NCBI GenBank assembly: GCA_014843695.1
Contig: CM026387.1
Span: 81,771,128 to 81,835,127, forward strand
Length of the DNA: 64,000 bases
Source: Archivesica marissinica
Lineage: Eukaryota > Mollusca > Bivalvia > Venerida > Vesicomyidae
Direction of reading: 5' to 3'
Shown: positions 36,600 through 48,005 of the stretch, one piece after another
Layout of the letters: each line of letters opens with the position of its first letter
Position numbering within the stretch: the first letter of the stretch is position 1
The notes under the pieces: generated by a model
Told to the model about the DNA's origin: nothing
Database searches by the model: none
Seen by the model: only the letters and a program-made list of their open reading frames with translations
Translations under genes and position numbers: made by a program

Positions 36600-38225
36600 C
36601 CCTTAAATCTCTTTGTATGCCACAAATGTTCATTTTGTGTGTTACTTTGTTTCTGCCAAAGCTTAAGTCAGGGTTGGACGTTCCCTCGGTACTTCCCGCC
36701 CCGTGAAATACTCTCCAAAGCGGGAAATATGATTTTTTGCATATTTTTTCCCCCTTTGTTTAAAATTTACAGGCTAATTCAAAATGTTAAATCCATCATA
36801 AAGACCTGAATATTTTTAATCTTTTTACCATTTTCAGTGAGTGTAGAAATGCCAAATTGGATTCTTAGACTGCATGGTTGCAGGTAGTAATACGATAGTG
36901 TACATATATGTGTTCTGATACAGTTTTACTGGACAACAAAGGACTACTTCCAAACAATGCCTTTTTTTTGTAATTTAATTTTTTATTCACTTTAAAGGGG
37001 CATTAACACGATTGATGCCATATATTCTAGCAGACTGAATTAAGCTGTTTCGCTCCAAATACCGAAATTATTTTTCTTGGGGAAGCCAAAAATGAGGCAA
37101 AAGTGTGACATTGGGGTTCAAATTTAGACCTGCTATATTGCTGTAGATTTTTATCCAATCTGACACGAAACACATTAAATTTTCGGAAACAATTCATGCA
37201 AAATATATCGAAAATGAACAACATTCTGATTTTGGGACATCTGTGTTGTATCAGCACATATTCTACAATACTTTCTAGGCGCTAGGTTGAGAGAAGTAGT
37301 AGCCCAAATTTGACGTGAGAAGCAACATATTTTGACAATGTTCAGTCACTTCTATCTCCTTTAGGCTTTATTTGCCATTTACCTTTCGTTTGTATACACT
37401 TGCATTTTCTTTCATATTATACATGACGTATACATTAATGATTACACCAATGACCTATGCATAATGCGCATGTAATTACATTAGAAAGCAAATTATAAAA
37501 GAAATTATCAGTCTCTGAAATACAGCATTTATGGAAATTTAGTCGCCATTTGAGGTAATTAATGGTTGAATGGCAATGTTGGCGATTGGTATTCGTATAT
37601 TCGGAACGTCATATGGCCTGACTGGATTCACCCATACAATCAGCAAATTTACGGTCCACGCACGTTTAAATTACGCACATTTCAGAAGGTTCTTGTGTTG
37701 TTCATGTCGGTATCGTTTAGAGCATGTCAATTCGCCGGCAACCTATTTTAAAATGACCACTTTTCAGCCATTGTGTGAATTTTAATGAGGATAGATTGCC
37801 TCAAATCGCATAAGCGCTTAATGTAAGACTTTAGATTAGTAATAAAGCATTTCACGTGTTCAGATCTATGAATTAACGATCTTTTTGCCCAACATTCAGT
37901 TCGTCCGTTGTTATTGATAATTGGTAGCGTCATCTGATTTTGTACTTCAATTTATTTCATGTTGTATCCGCGTTACATGTCACTTCCGCGATGCAAATTA
38001 GACACTTTGCCGACTTCTTGTCAAGTGTCAACAAACAGTTACTTTCAACACGATAAGTAAACGAGTTTGCGTATTATTGTTTACCGACAATTGGTGTTGC
38101 AAACTTTCACACTTGTCAAGATAGGGTTCCATGAAATTAAGTATTAATCTCCACAGACCAAAATAACAGAAAATAAGACAAAACCAATGATTTTTATACC
38201 CCGCCAAAGAAATTTGGTGGGGTGT
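36600..38225. other. No gene recognised
   Basis: AT-rich DNA with no exon I can support. Confidence 0.4.
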
Positions 38226-38239
38226 TATGGGAAGACCTA

Positions 38240-39190
38240 TGGCAGGTTGTGTCCGTCCGTTTCCCTTCCTGTCTATAACTAAGGTCCTATTTGACCTAGG
38301 GACACAAAACTTGCTGGGTGTATAGATTATCGCCCAAAGGTGTGTCGCGTACCAACGTAGGAAACCAACGTGAACCAACTTCATGCTAATTCCCTTCCGG
38401 ACTGTATCTCGCACATTATTTAACTTAGGGACGCGAAACTTAGTGGCTGGATACTTCATTACCCAAAGGTGTGTCGCGTACCAAAACCAGGTCACTGTGA
38501 CCTACTTTCAGGGTCAAAATCACAGGCTTAGAAAATGCATATGAATTCCATTCCAGTCTGTATCTTGCACATTATTTAACCTATGCTTCTGAAATTTGGT
38601 CAATAGATGCATCATAACCTAAAGGTGTGTCACGAAACAAATTCAGGTCACTAAGACTTAATTTTCTGGGGTCAAGGTCACAGACTTAGAAACTTCATGC
38701 TAATTCCCTTCCGGTCTGTATCTCGCACAGTATTTAACCTAAGGACGCGAAGCTTTGTGGATGGATACATCTTCACCAAAAGGTGTGCCGCATACCAAAA
38801 CCAGGTCACTGTGACCTACTTTTAGGGGTCTAGGTCACAGACTTATATGCATATCATGAATTCCCTTCCTGTCAGTATATATTGCACATTATTTAACCTA
38901 TACAGTCTAACCTGTGAATAAAGACCATCCGTGGGAAGCCCAAAATGTGGTCTTTGTTCACAGGTGGTCTTTATTCGCAGGGTCATTTATGCAGAAATTT
39001 AGTAATCAGGAAAACAAATACAAGGTCTCTACAGACAGGGAAGTGCTATTCACAGGTGGTCTTTTTAGCACAGGTTCGACTGTACTTCTGAAATTTGGTC
39101 AATAGTTGCATCATAAAGGTGTGTCGTGAAACAAATCCAGGTCACTATCACTTAATTTTCTGGGGTCAAGGTCACATACTTCATGCTTTG
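38240..39190. repeat. ~157-bp satellite, first block
   Basis: The motif attcccttccggtctgtatc and variants recur near 38391, 38547, 38703 and 38860. Two monomer types alternate: one with gcgtaccaaaaccaggtcac, the other with cacgaaacaaattcaggtcac. The higher-order period is therefore about 312 bp. The block is interrupted by the MITE at 38903. Confidence 0.85.
38903..39082. mobile_element. Tc1/pogo-type MITE in the satellite
   Basis: CAGTCTAACCTGTG ... CACAGGTTCGACTG, flanked by TA at 38901-38902 and 39083-39084. Neighbouring satellite monomers run uninterrupted through acctatgcttctg at this place. Internal copies of ggtctttattc-like sequence are in both arms. Confidence 0.8.
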
Positions 39191-39900
39191 GGTGTCACAA
39201 GCATACCATAGTACATCATGTTTATTGTTGTAACAGAATTTGAAATATACAATACAAGTGGCATAGGTACACTATACAATACAAGTGGCATAGGTACACT
39301 ATTACACCAAACACAAGTGTTGGATGGCCACCTTTGGGGATTGCCATGTGTCACAAACACCCACTCAGGGCTCGACAAATCCACTCGTCCGCTCATATTT
39401 ACGTGTGACTTTTCGATCTGGACGAGTAGAAATTCCAAGTCGCTTGCCCAGTCGGACGAGTGAAAATTTCAGCTAAATATCCAATACAAATCGAAGGAAC
39501 AAAATAAAATAATATCCGTTTTACTTTCTTCGGAATGATTACCAGGCGTGATAATGGGAACTCACCGAGGATATTTTAATGTGTTTATGCTGCAACATAA
39601 TTGCATTTATTAATAAATTAAAGTGCAATTCTGACGATTTTTAGTTTTCCTAAAATACATGGGACGAGTGATAGTCCAATCTGGACGAGTGGGACAGTGG
39701 CATCACTCGCCCAGTAGGACGAGTAAGAAATTAAACATGTGTCAAGGCCTGCCACTGATTGCAGACATCTTTCCAAATATGTATTGGTAGTTGTTGCGAC
39801 AGTTTGCTAAGCGTAATGCTCATGTTAATAAGGTACTGGTACATAATAATAGATACGCTTCTCATGACAGGGTATTTTGTTCCGTTTGTGGTACTCTTGT
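39190..39900. repeat. Segment duplicated at 43440-43770
   Basis: Apart from the element at 39366, sequence such as ggatggccacctttgggg and cagacatctttccaaatatg is shared with 43560-43660 in the same orientation. Both copies follow a block of the ~157-bp satellite, so the duplicated unit includes the satellite. At 39250-39300 the motif atacaatacaagtggcatag is itself doubled. Confidence 0.85.
39366..39755. mobile_element. Non-autonomous element with cgagt-rich ends
   Basis: Left end cagggctcgacaaatccact and right end gtgtcaaggcctg, with repeated ggacgagtg motifs in both halves. The paralogous segment at 43612-43630 reads straight through cacccactgattgc, while here ccact occurs on both sides, giving a 5-bp target duplication. 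A relative is at 50736-50952. Confidence 0.8.
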
Positions 39901-40549
39901 TTTGGTTCTTTTTTACTATTCGAATAGCAAATTGGTATTCAAATATTCGGACGACGACCGAATATTCGTTGCCATCCCTAGTTAAAATCCAAGATGGGCG
40001 TCTAAAAATAGCACAAATTCTTAAAAACTATTTTTCTCATGAATCGCTTGACGAAACTCTGTAGGAATAACCGATGTACAATGCTCCTTCGAAGTTTTTA
40101 AAATGGTGATCCCAGGGTCAAAAATGGGAGTGGCCCGTGGGGTCAGATTTTATTTTTGACCAAATGTGGTCACAATGGGCCAATTGCCCTCATCATAAAT
40201 TGTATCATACTAGATGGCTGCCGATAACTCAAAATGTTGGCCTTTCATTAGCAAGTTCAAACATCTTTTTCTCATGAACCACTTTGCCAATCCTGTCCGA
40301 ACTTGACAGTTATGATCATTGGGTGAAGCATTTCAGATTTTGGAAAATTTGAACATCGCTTAATCCTAGATGGCCGCCATCTAAAAATAGCACAAAACCT
40401 TTAAAATACATGTGAACTCTTAAATGTGACATTCTGCTCTGCTGTTCATGGAATCTGGTGAGTGATGTATGGCCATGGCCCTCTAGTTGTTATAAAGCAT
40501 AAAATATTTTGTAATGCTTGCTTTATTCTGACCATTATGTCATTTTCAG

Positions 40550-40603
40550 TTGGACATTATGTTAGATTCAGACTCCAATGACTCTGATGTGATTCCATTT
40601 GAG
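40550..40603 (+). CDS. Candidate acidic exon A
   Basis: Between acceptor cattttcag and donor gag|gtaaga, 54 nt encode LDIMLDSDSNDSDVIPFE; the other two frames contain stops. It has the strongest splice sites of this group. Its phase does not fit exon B directly, so an exon between them is missing or A belongs to another model. Confidence 0.45.
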
Positions 40604-42149
40604 GTAAGAAAATTGTGACACAGAAATTAATTTTGTGTACGCGGTACATCACTTTTGTTATAGATAATTTTTGTGGCCCCACCGTTTATTTCATAATATG
40701 CTTTGCAAAAATGTTGAAACAAGGCAACCATTTTCATTCCTTTTAATGGCCCTAAAGTGCGGACAGAAACTTTCAGTATAGTTGGGAGGCTTAATATCTA
40801 CAAGCACCATTTTTGGACCAGAGTTACATATGACCATAACATTTCATTTTCTCCCGGGGGCCAAGCTGGGCTGCCGCCGTGGCGGCCATATTGGACATTT
40901 ACATTTAATAGTTAGACCAGACCAGCCTGCTCCTGAAGCAGTCTGATCAGGGTCTGCACTGTTTGTCATTTCGCCAGCATGTATTGGGCATAGACTGACA
41001 ACATAGGCTGACAGAAAGAAATATTGTCAAAATATTCCCATCTGGAAACGGTCTGAAGCATTTGGATTGGCTTATACTGAGGGCAACCACTCAAAATACC
41101 AGTCCATTGATCAGAATGGGTAGATATTGGAGGTTCATATATATACTTATTATGAATAGTCATTAAACAAATTGGAATACATTGACTAGACTAGAATAAT
41201 GTATAAATAATTGTTATTGTCACAGGCGACCGAACAACAAAGCACAGTCTTGGTAAATGGATGAAATGAAAAAAAATATATCAGATTTTTGCAATAAAAT
41301 TGTTTGGACCGGCGGGAATTTCGCGGGTCGGTCGGCAACGGCAAACATTGAATCTTTTAATTTAAGCCTAACTTAAGAACTAAATGTAGTAGAATAATAA
41401 ATGAGGCAACTTTATATAGGTTTTCAGGTACAGGGAATCCATTTCTGGTATTACTTTGCCATTTTGAGGTCAAGGTCACCTACAACGGTCAAGTCAAGGT
41501 CATTTTATCCCAAAATATTGAAATTTCAAGACAATATCTCATCATTACAAAATATTCAGTTTAAATTGCCAAAATGTGTGTTGTTCAATGGAAAGTAATT
41601 TTGTCATATTTGGTTGGCAGATTGTAATTTACAAAACCTCGTATTTAGTGGCGATTTTAGGTTTATGCAAATGAGGTAATTATCTCATTTGATTTTTACC
41701 TTGACTATTCGAAGAATATGGAGAGCTTATGTCGTCGCGTCGGCGTCAGCTCAATGTTGAAGTTTTTGCTTTTTATCTCCACTACTACTAGGCCTAGAGC
41801 CACCATACTTGCACATACTCATAGTCAGTGGCGTGCACAACAAAAATTACTGTCAGACATCTGACCTTCAAGTGACCTTGACATACTAGTCTTAGTCATA
41901 TGTGCTGACCTGAGGCAGTCTCTTGTTAAAAAGCAAAATGTATAATTAGTTGGCTACTGTAATATACCTTAGGCATGGTTTGAAAGACCATGTGCTAACA
42001 AATGTAGTCATCAGTACTATTTCATTTGCTTAAACCTAAAGATAAAATTTGTGTGATGGCATCCCATAACTATATCACCATTTTGTTTACACTGAATATT
42101 GATGCTCTTATAAATTGAATAGAGACATTCTTATAACATTTCTTTTCAG

Positions 42150-42200
42150 ACCATGATTTTGAATTTGACGATTCGGACAATGATCCAGATTTCAAACGTG
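42150..42200 (+). CDS. Candidate acidic exon B
   Basis: Acceptor tcttttcag and donor gtg|gtaggt. The frame starting after two bases gives HDFEFDDSDNDPDFKR. It ends in phase 1 and joins exon C with a shared glycine codon. Confidence 0.45.
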
Positions 42201-42639
42201 GTAGGTTTATTTATTTATACATATATTTATTTCTCGCTTTTCAAGTATTGACACAGTTCGCCGGCAGATTTAAGTGGAACAGACAGTAGTGTGTTTGTCT
42301 ACCATCACTTTTTATCTCGAACAAACCCACACACACTATGCTGATGCTGGTGTCAAGCTAGGTCACAGGCTTCTAGGATTTTGGTTCAAGTTCTTCGTCA
42401 AGCTTGTATGTCGATCATGAGGCCTACATGCACAATTTTTTTCACACAATCATCAGCTAGTGCTGCCCATTGCTAACCACTGTCAAACATTTAAACCTTC
42501 AGACCTTGATTTACTTTTTGTCTGCTTCTGCTTAATGGACCATTTTCCAGTTATAAGTTTCAATATAAATCCTTTGTTTCTTCAGATTAGAGTATAGTTT
42601 ATGTTGTGTGGGTTCTGTTGTACATATGTAATGGTTGGC

Positions 42640-43370
42640 GTCCGTCCATTTCCCTTCCAGTCTATATCTCGGAAATATACATCATCACCCAAAGGTGAGT
42701 CGCGTACCAAACAAAACCAGGTCACTGTGACCTACATTTAGGGGTCAAGTTCACAGACTTTGAAAATGCATATGAATTCCATTCCGGTCTGTCTCTTGCA
42801 CATTATTTAACCTATGCTTTCGAAATTTGGTCAATAGATGCATCATAACCTATTAAACCTAAAGGTGTGTCACGAAACAAATCCAGGTCGCTATGACCTA
42901 ATTTTCTTGTGTCAACGCTACGGATTTAAAAACTTGCTAATTCCCTTCTGTTCTGTATCTGAAATTTTGTCAATGCATGCATCATAACCTAAAGGTGTGT
43001 CGCGAATCAAATCCAGGTCACAATGACTTCAATTTTCTGGGTCACGGTCACATACTTCATGCCAATTCCCTTCCGGTCTGTATCTCGCACATTATTTAAC
43101 CTAGGGACGTGAAACATGGTAGATGGATACATCATCATTCAAAGGTGTGTCATGTCGCATACCAAAACCAGGTCGCTGTGACCTACCTTTAGGGGTCAAG
43201 GTCACATACTTAGAAAATGCATATGAATTCCATTCCGGTCTGTATCTCATTTACTATGCTTTTGCAGCTGCATCATAACCTAAAGGTGTGTCTCAAAACA
43301 AATACAGGTCACTTCGACTTCATTTTCTGGTGTCAAGGTCATGCTTATTCCCTTCTGGTTAAATACTGTA
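42640..43370. repeat. ~157-bp satellite, second block
   Basis: Same monomers as 38240-39190, with gtctgtatctcgcacatt recurring near 42790, 43075 and 43240, and the same alternation of monomer types. Confidence 0.85.
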
Positions 43371-43439
43371 ATGAAACTTAACTTGTGGACCATATTCTAA
43401 TGTAGACCACACACTACAGCAGCAAACACGAATAGGGAT

Positions 43440-43770
43440 TGGGTGTCACAAGCTGACACCTTACCGCTATCGTAGTTGTTGCCATCATGTTTAGTACATC
43501 ATTTTTATTGTTGTAACATAATCTGTAATGTACAATACAAGTGGCATAGGTACACTATTACACCAAACACAAGTGTTGGATGGCCACCTTTGGGGATTGC
43601 CATGTGTCACAAACACCCACTGATTGCAGACATCTTTCCAAATATGTAGTTGTTGCGGCAGTTTGCTAAGCGTAATGCTCAGTTTAATAAGGTACATAAT
43701 AATAGATAAGCTTCTCATGGCGGGGTATTTTGTGCTGTTTCGGTACTCTTGTTATAATTATCCTTTGTCA
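43440..43770. repeat. Second copy of the duplicated segment (empty site)
   Basis: Paralogue of 39190-39900 without the inserted element. Confidence 0.85.
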
Positions 43771-43964
43771 TTTTGCCTTGCTTTCTTTGGGACCGTGCGG
43801 TACTGGTCATGGAGTGTGTGTATGCCATGTTTAATTATCCACAGCTACCGCTGTATGTTGTCGTTGTATCTCTTCACTTAGTGTGTTTATGTTCATGACT
43901 TGTCCATTAGATGGGGCATCCGTCTTCTATGAACATATATTTTAGTTATTACAAATATTAACAG

Positions 43965-44027
43965 GTAAGAGAGACGACAGCAGTGACACAGACACAGAGA
44001 TGCCTGTTTACAAAAAGAAGCGTAAAG
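43965..44027 (+). CDS. Candidate exon C with nuclear localisation-like KKKRK
   Basis: Acceptor attaacag and donor aaag|gtttgt. In the phase left by exon B it reads GKRDDSSDTDTEMPVYKKKRK. A warning: cag|gtaaga at the 5' border also looks like a donor. Confidence 0.45.
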
Positions 44028-44102
44028 GTTTGTGTAAATTTCAGTTGTACACAGTACTGCAGCCGTTTTAGGTTGACTAGTCAAAGAAAAAGGGACTACA
44101 GT

Positions 44103-44286
44103 GTTTGAGCCAAATCCGCGACTTGAACCATTCTGAGACAACCGGGTGTTTCTAGCTACGTGCATGCACCGGAATGTATTCTTTCAACTTTCTGAGTAAC
44201 TGACCTATGATTTTTTCCGGCGGATGTTCGTAGCTAGAAACATCCAGTTGTCGTGGAATGGTTAAAGTCGCGGATTTTGCTCAAAC
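44103..44286. mobile_element. Hairpin MITE, complete copy
   Basis: Left arm gtttgagccaaatccgcgac pairs with gtcgcggattttgctcaaac at the right end, arms about 58 bp. A half copy is at 10322. Confidence 0.75.
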
Positions 44287-44384
44287 ATTGTACTATACGA
44301 GGACTGTCCAAAATAGCATGCCCAATAATATTACACCCAATTATCTAAGTCACTGGGACTTAATATTTTACACACATAAAAGTT

Positions 44385-44530
44385 ACACATTTTTTATCAA
44401 TGTGGGAGGAAACCCTCTTGTCCCATCTGGCGACCACCATACCATCTCAAATACTGTACTGACCGAGAATCAAACCTGGGCCGCATTGGTTAGAGGCTTG
44501 CTCGTTGCCGACTGAGCTGTCGTGACAACA
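44385..44530 (-). mobile_element. Family D SINE, partial
   Basis: Minus strand: tRNA-like head with gctcagtcggcaacgagc and B box (aggtttgattctc), then the ggtttcctcccac core. Confidence 0.6.
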
Positions 44531-45131
44531 ACAAATTTCTGTTAATATAATGAGATCAATACCAAATATTTATACCATTTATTTATACTGAAATTTTGCA
44601 TATGCATCCCCCAGATAATGAATATGTGCACCTCCCCTTTTGATGCCGAAAAAATTATTCTTTACAAAATTATGTCATATGGAACATTGTAATATTTTGG
44701 CACTTTTTTACTTAACCAAGTTTGTGAAATCAGCTTATTCCTTGTCTAGTTTATTGGCCACACGTGAATGGGCGTATTTTGCGACCATCGGCTCTCTTGT
44801 TGTAATATGGAAAAAAGGTCTGTGTATGACCTTGTACATCTGTCTAGAACCCTCGTTGAATTTCAGTATAACTTTCAGCATCAGTATAAAGGCTAGTTGC
44901 ACATATCACATTGAAATACATGTTTAATGGCTGGTCTGTGGACAACATGATTATTTCAGCACAATATTGCCCTAGTTATTTTCATTTCTCACCAAAACTA
45001 GTTTCAGAGCCAGATTTTGGCAAAACAAATATAAATGGTTTGAGTGTGGAGAATAGCCATTATGTAAAATCAGCAGAGAGGTTTGTGTCAGCCTGTTTTG
45101 TAAGAATATGAAAGTTGTTTTGTCCGTGCAG

Positions 45132-45401
45132 GCAAACATGAGCCCAGAGCGCCATCTCATCAATTACGGTTATGTTGCAGTGACATCAAAGAAAACGTGG
45201 AGCCTTGAAGAAAAGACCCTACTTAAGCCGTTAGTGACCACAAGTGTTCTTGAAAAAAAGCCACCAAGGAAATCACAGGTCCAGAAATTACAAACAACGT
45301 GCAACTGTTTCAAGGATTTTAAATGGACAAGTATAAAGTTTCAGACATGGGCAATGGCCCAACAGAAACTGAAGGAATGCAAAAGGGCACTCCAGAGCTA
45401 G
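45132..45401 (+). CDS. Candidate terminal exon D (WSxEEK / WxxIK domain)
   Basis: The frame contains ERHLINYGYVAVTSKKTWSL, EEKTLLKPLV and FKWTSIKFQTWAMAQQK, and stops with TAG at 45399-45401. The WSLEEK...P.K...W.SIKF pattern recalls a domain found at the C-terminus of zinc-finger-like, transposon-related proteins in fish and bivalves; that is from memory. The acceptor tgtccgtgcag at 45131 gives a phase conflict with exon C. An alternative acceptor ending at 45147 joins in frame. The four candidate exons would make a small acidic nuclear protein, but the model is tentative. Confidence 0.5.
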   Translation, partial: ANMSPERHLINYGYVAVTSKKTWSLEEKTLLKPLVTTSVLEKKPPRKSQVQKLQTTCNCFKDFKWTSIKFQTWAMAQQKLKECKRALQS

Positions 45402-45489
45402 AACAATTATTGACATTATCTTCCCAACATTAAATGTAAGAGGAAACTCGCCATTATATGATCATGACGGGTGTTCAATAAATATCTGG

Positions 45490-45694
45490 GGGCCGTTTCA
45501 CGAAACTTCGTACAAACATTTTGGTCAATTCAATTTTGCATATAACGTGACAAATGAATGGTATCATTTTCAGCGAACATGTACAAGTCACTGAAAGAAA
45601 ACAATGTCACTAAGGATTGCTCACTAATACTTATCAGTGCTAATGTTTTGGTGCGTTAAAGTTTTGTACTTACGAAGTTTTGTGAAACGGGCCC
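45490..45694. mobile_element. MITE with GGGGCCGTTTCACG ends
   Basis: Left end ggggccgtttcacgaaac pairs with gttttgtgaaacgggcccc at the right. About 205 bp, non-coding. Confidence 0.75.
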
Positions 45695-45986
45695 CAGGAC
45701 TACCGTAAGGTGTGGTGGGTTGGGTTTTGGTTGTGGGTGTTTTGGGTGGTGTTGTGTGTTTGGTTTTTGGGTTGTTTGGTTGGGTGGGTGGGTGGGGTGG
45801 TGTTTTGTTTTTTTTGTGGGTTGTTTTGTTGGGGTGTTTTTTGGGGGGTTTGTTGTTTTTGGTTTTTTGTTGTGTGTGGTTTTTTGGTGTTGTTGGTGTT
45901 GGTTGTTTTTTGTGTTGTTTTGGTGGTTGTTTTGTTTGCTTCGTAACTTACGAAGTTTCGTGAAACGGGCCCCAGGACTACCGTAA
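45668..45986. repeat. 230-nt G/T-only tract between 41-bp direct repeats
   Basis: From 45709 to 45938 the plus strand contains only G and T. The tract is flanked by 41-bp copies (45668-45708 and 45946-45986) with one mismatch that overlap the right end of the preceding MITE. The open frames in all three plus frames follow from the missing A. Confidence 0.9.
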
Positions 45987-46059
45987 TTACCCTAAATATT
46001 CGGATGCCATAACCAATTGCTGTAAGTGTCCTAAACCTTGAACATGTTGATTGTGTTTT

Positions 46060-46195
46060 CCAGTGAGGCATCGAATATATTCAGACGAAATTGCAAACAG
46101 TGCAGACCCTGAACAGACTGCTCTCCAGGAGCAGGCTTATCTGGGTCTACATTGTTTGCTCAGACAATAATGTCTGAATATTTGGGTAATTACGG
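46060..46195. repeat. Dispersed short repeat, MITE-like
   Basis: Contains tgcagaccctgaacagactg and gcaggcttatctgggtctac, related to 40915-40980. Ends aatattcagacg and cgtctgaat-like, suggesting a small inverted-repeat element. Confidence 0.45.
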
Positions 46196-46394
46196 TACTT
46201 CTCTGACTTCGGCATTATGTATTGTATTTATGTAAATGAAAATGCTGTGGTAACTATGGTATCCTCATGTAGGGGTGAGCGGGTCAAACTTTAGGTTACG
46301 TGATTGAGCGTATGTATTTTCTGGCGTTAATTGTAGCATTGAGGTACACTGTTGGAACTGTTTCCGCAACAAATGGCATTGAAAGGAACGCACG

Positions 46395-46602
46395 TGTGTA
46401 TAGAGTAAGTGTACCTGGCTTCGCACACCTCGTTATATCTGTGCTACCAGGAGTAGATTTATGTAAGATAGATTGGACAAACGTTTTTAATTATTACAAC
46501 ACATTTTGTGCTCAAAAACGATTAAAACACTTCTCAAATCATAGATATAGTAGGTGTGCGAAGCCATAACCTGTGCGATGCCAGGTACACTCACTCTATG
46601 TA
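46395..46602. mobile_element. Inverted-repeat element
   Basis: atagagtaagtgtacctggc at the left pairs with gccaggtacactcactctat at the right, and cttcgcacacc with ggtgtgcgaag. No coding content. Confidence 0.7.
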
Positions 46603-46740
46603 TGTGAATGGAGCCATCCACTGGAAATAGCATGTAAACAAGAAAACTGATTTCCAGTTGAAATACATTGTATATGACATGTGGTAACATGCGATAAATC
46701 AGTTATTGAAGGGGTTTATATGGATTGGCTTATATGGGAA

Positions 46741-46845
46741 ATATTAGGGCCTGGGGCGACAAAAAGGGCACTCGTGAAAAGAAAATACACCATGATTTTC
46801 CTTACACGACGGTCCTTCTTGTTGCCCCAGGCCCTAATATTTCTG
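46741..46845. mobile_element. ~100-bp MITE
   Basis: aatattagggcctggggc and gccccaggccctaatatt form perfect 18-bp terminal inverted repeats. Confidence 0.75.
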
Positions 46846-46879
46846 TATGAGCCTCATACGCGTACAATAACCAATACTT

Positions 46880-47870
46880 AAACAACAAAACTTCTGTTTC
46901 TTTACAGGGAATGTCTTGATATTTCACACCTGACATTCTATCATACGATAACAAATGCATCGCCCACCCCTTTACCCAAGGTCAAATTATGTACTATTTA
47001 GGATATTTTTTATACAGCTGTGGCACATTTCAGCGAAGGCTGCCAACAGGCGAGCTTCGTCTCCTTGTTGGATGATTTCATTCGAATGTTCATATACCTA
47101 CATTGCTTTATAGTCGGGGCAGCACCGAGGAGCATCTATCTGTTTAGCAACTATGTTTCTTTCATTTGTAGGTTGATATCAGGACCACATTAGTTAAGTA
47201 TGTGTTGAAGACTTTTTTTCTGATTGTCATGCCAGCAATCAGTGGCATTTAAAGGGAATAGATTTCTGATTTGGTATATCACGGGCACAGTTTACATGAC
47301 TTTATTTGCGTGAGTTTCAGTCTTCAGTTCATGAAATTTAGGTATTACCCTTAGGGGTGGAGGAGGTATATACATTTGGTCATACATTCATGGTAGGATA
47401 GATTGGGGGTGGGGGGTTTTTTGGTTTTTGGTGGTGTTGGAACAATGTCACATGATGGCTTTCCTGTAGGTATTATTGAATGTCGAAACTTTCAGGATGA
47501 AATATTGAGCTACTGTTACAGAAATATGTTCACTTTTGCTGTAAAGAATGCTCATATTTATTCTTATGACATGCAAGAGTCATACTTGCTCTTCACTTAT
47601 TGCAAAGATTTGAATTTAAATTGTTGCATAATTCACGAAATTGGAAGCAATGGAGCACGTTATAAAATCCCATCCCCCATCTAAAATGCAGATAGGACAA
47701 AATCGGCCCTGTCAAAATTCAAGGGAGGACAAAATTCACACGATCCCTCGTCCTGCCTCTGGGCATCTATTGACAATATTTTCAATTTACTTTTTTTGCA
47801 GGTGACTCCGGTAACAAATATTGGCTCAGCATTAGGTAATCATGTCTCAGAATGACACCCAGTAGCTTTT
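46880..47870. other. No gene recognised
   Basis: Holds an open frame of 93 codons at 47403 whose start is a GT-rich patch. An exon-like piece sits at 47802-47835 between ttttttgcag and gtaatc. Neither shows a known domain. Confidence 0.3.
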
Positions 47871-47876
47871 ATATTC

Positions 47877-48005
47877 GTGACAGATGATTTTGAAGCCAGT
47901 CAGGCTGTTCAATATAGTCACGACATGTTTCACCAAGTGACAGATGATTTTGAAGCCAGTCAGGCTGTTCAATATAGTCACGACATGTTTCACCAAGTGA
48001 CAGAT
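47877..48005. repeat. Perfect 60-bp tandem duplication
   Basis: 47881-47940 and 47941-48000 are identical. The first 9 bases of the unit (gtgacagat) recur once more at 47997-48005. The unit is 20 codons and one frame stays open through both copies. Confidence 0.95.

Noticed and set aside
45710..46071. Overlapping 78-123-codon frames on both strands
   Set aside because: They arise from the G/T-only tract, which cannot form stop codons on the plus strand; composition, not coding.
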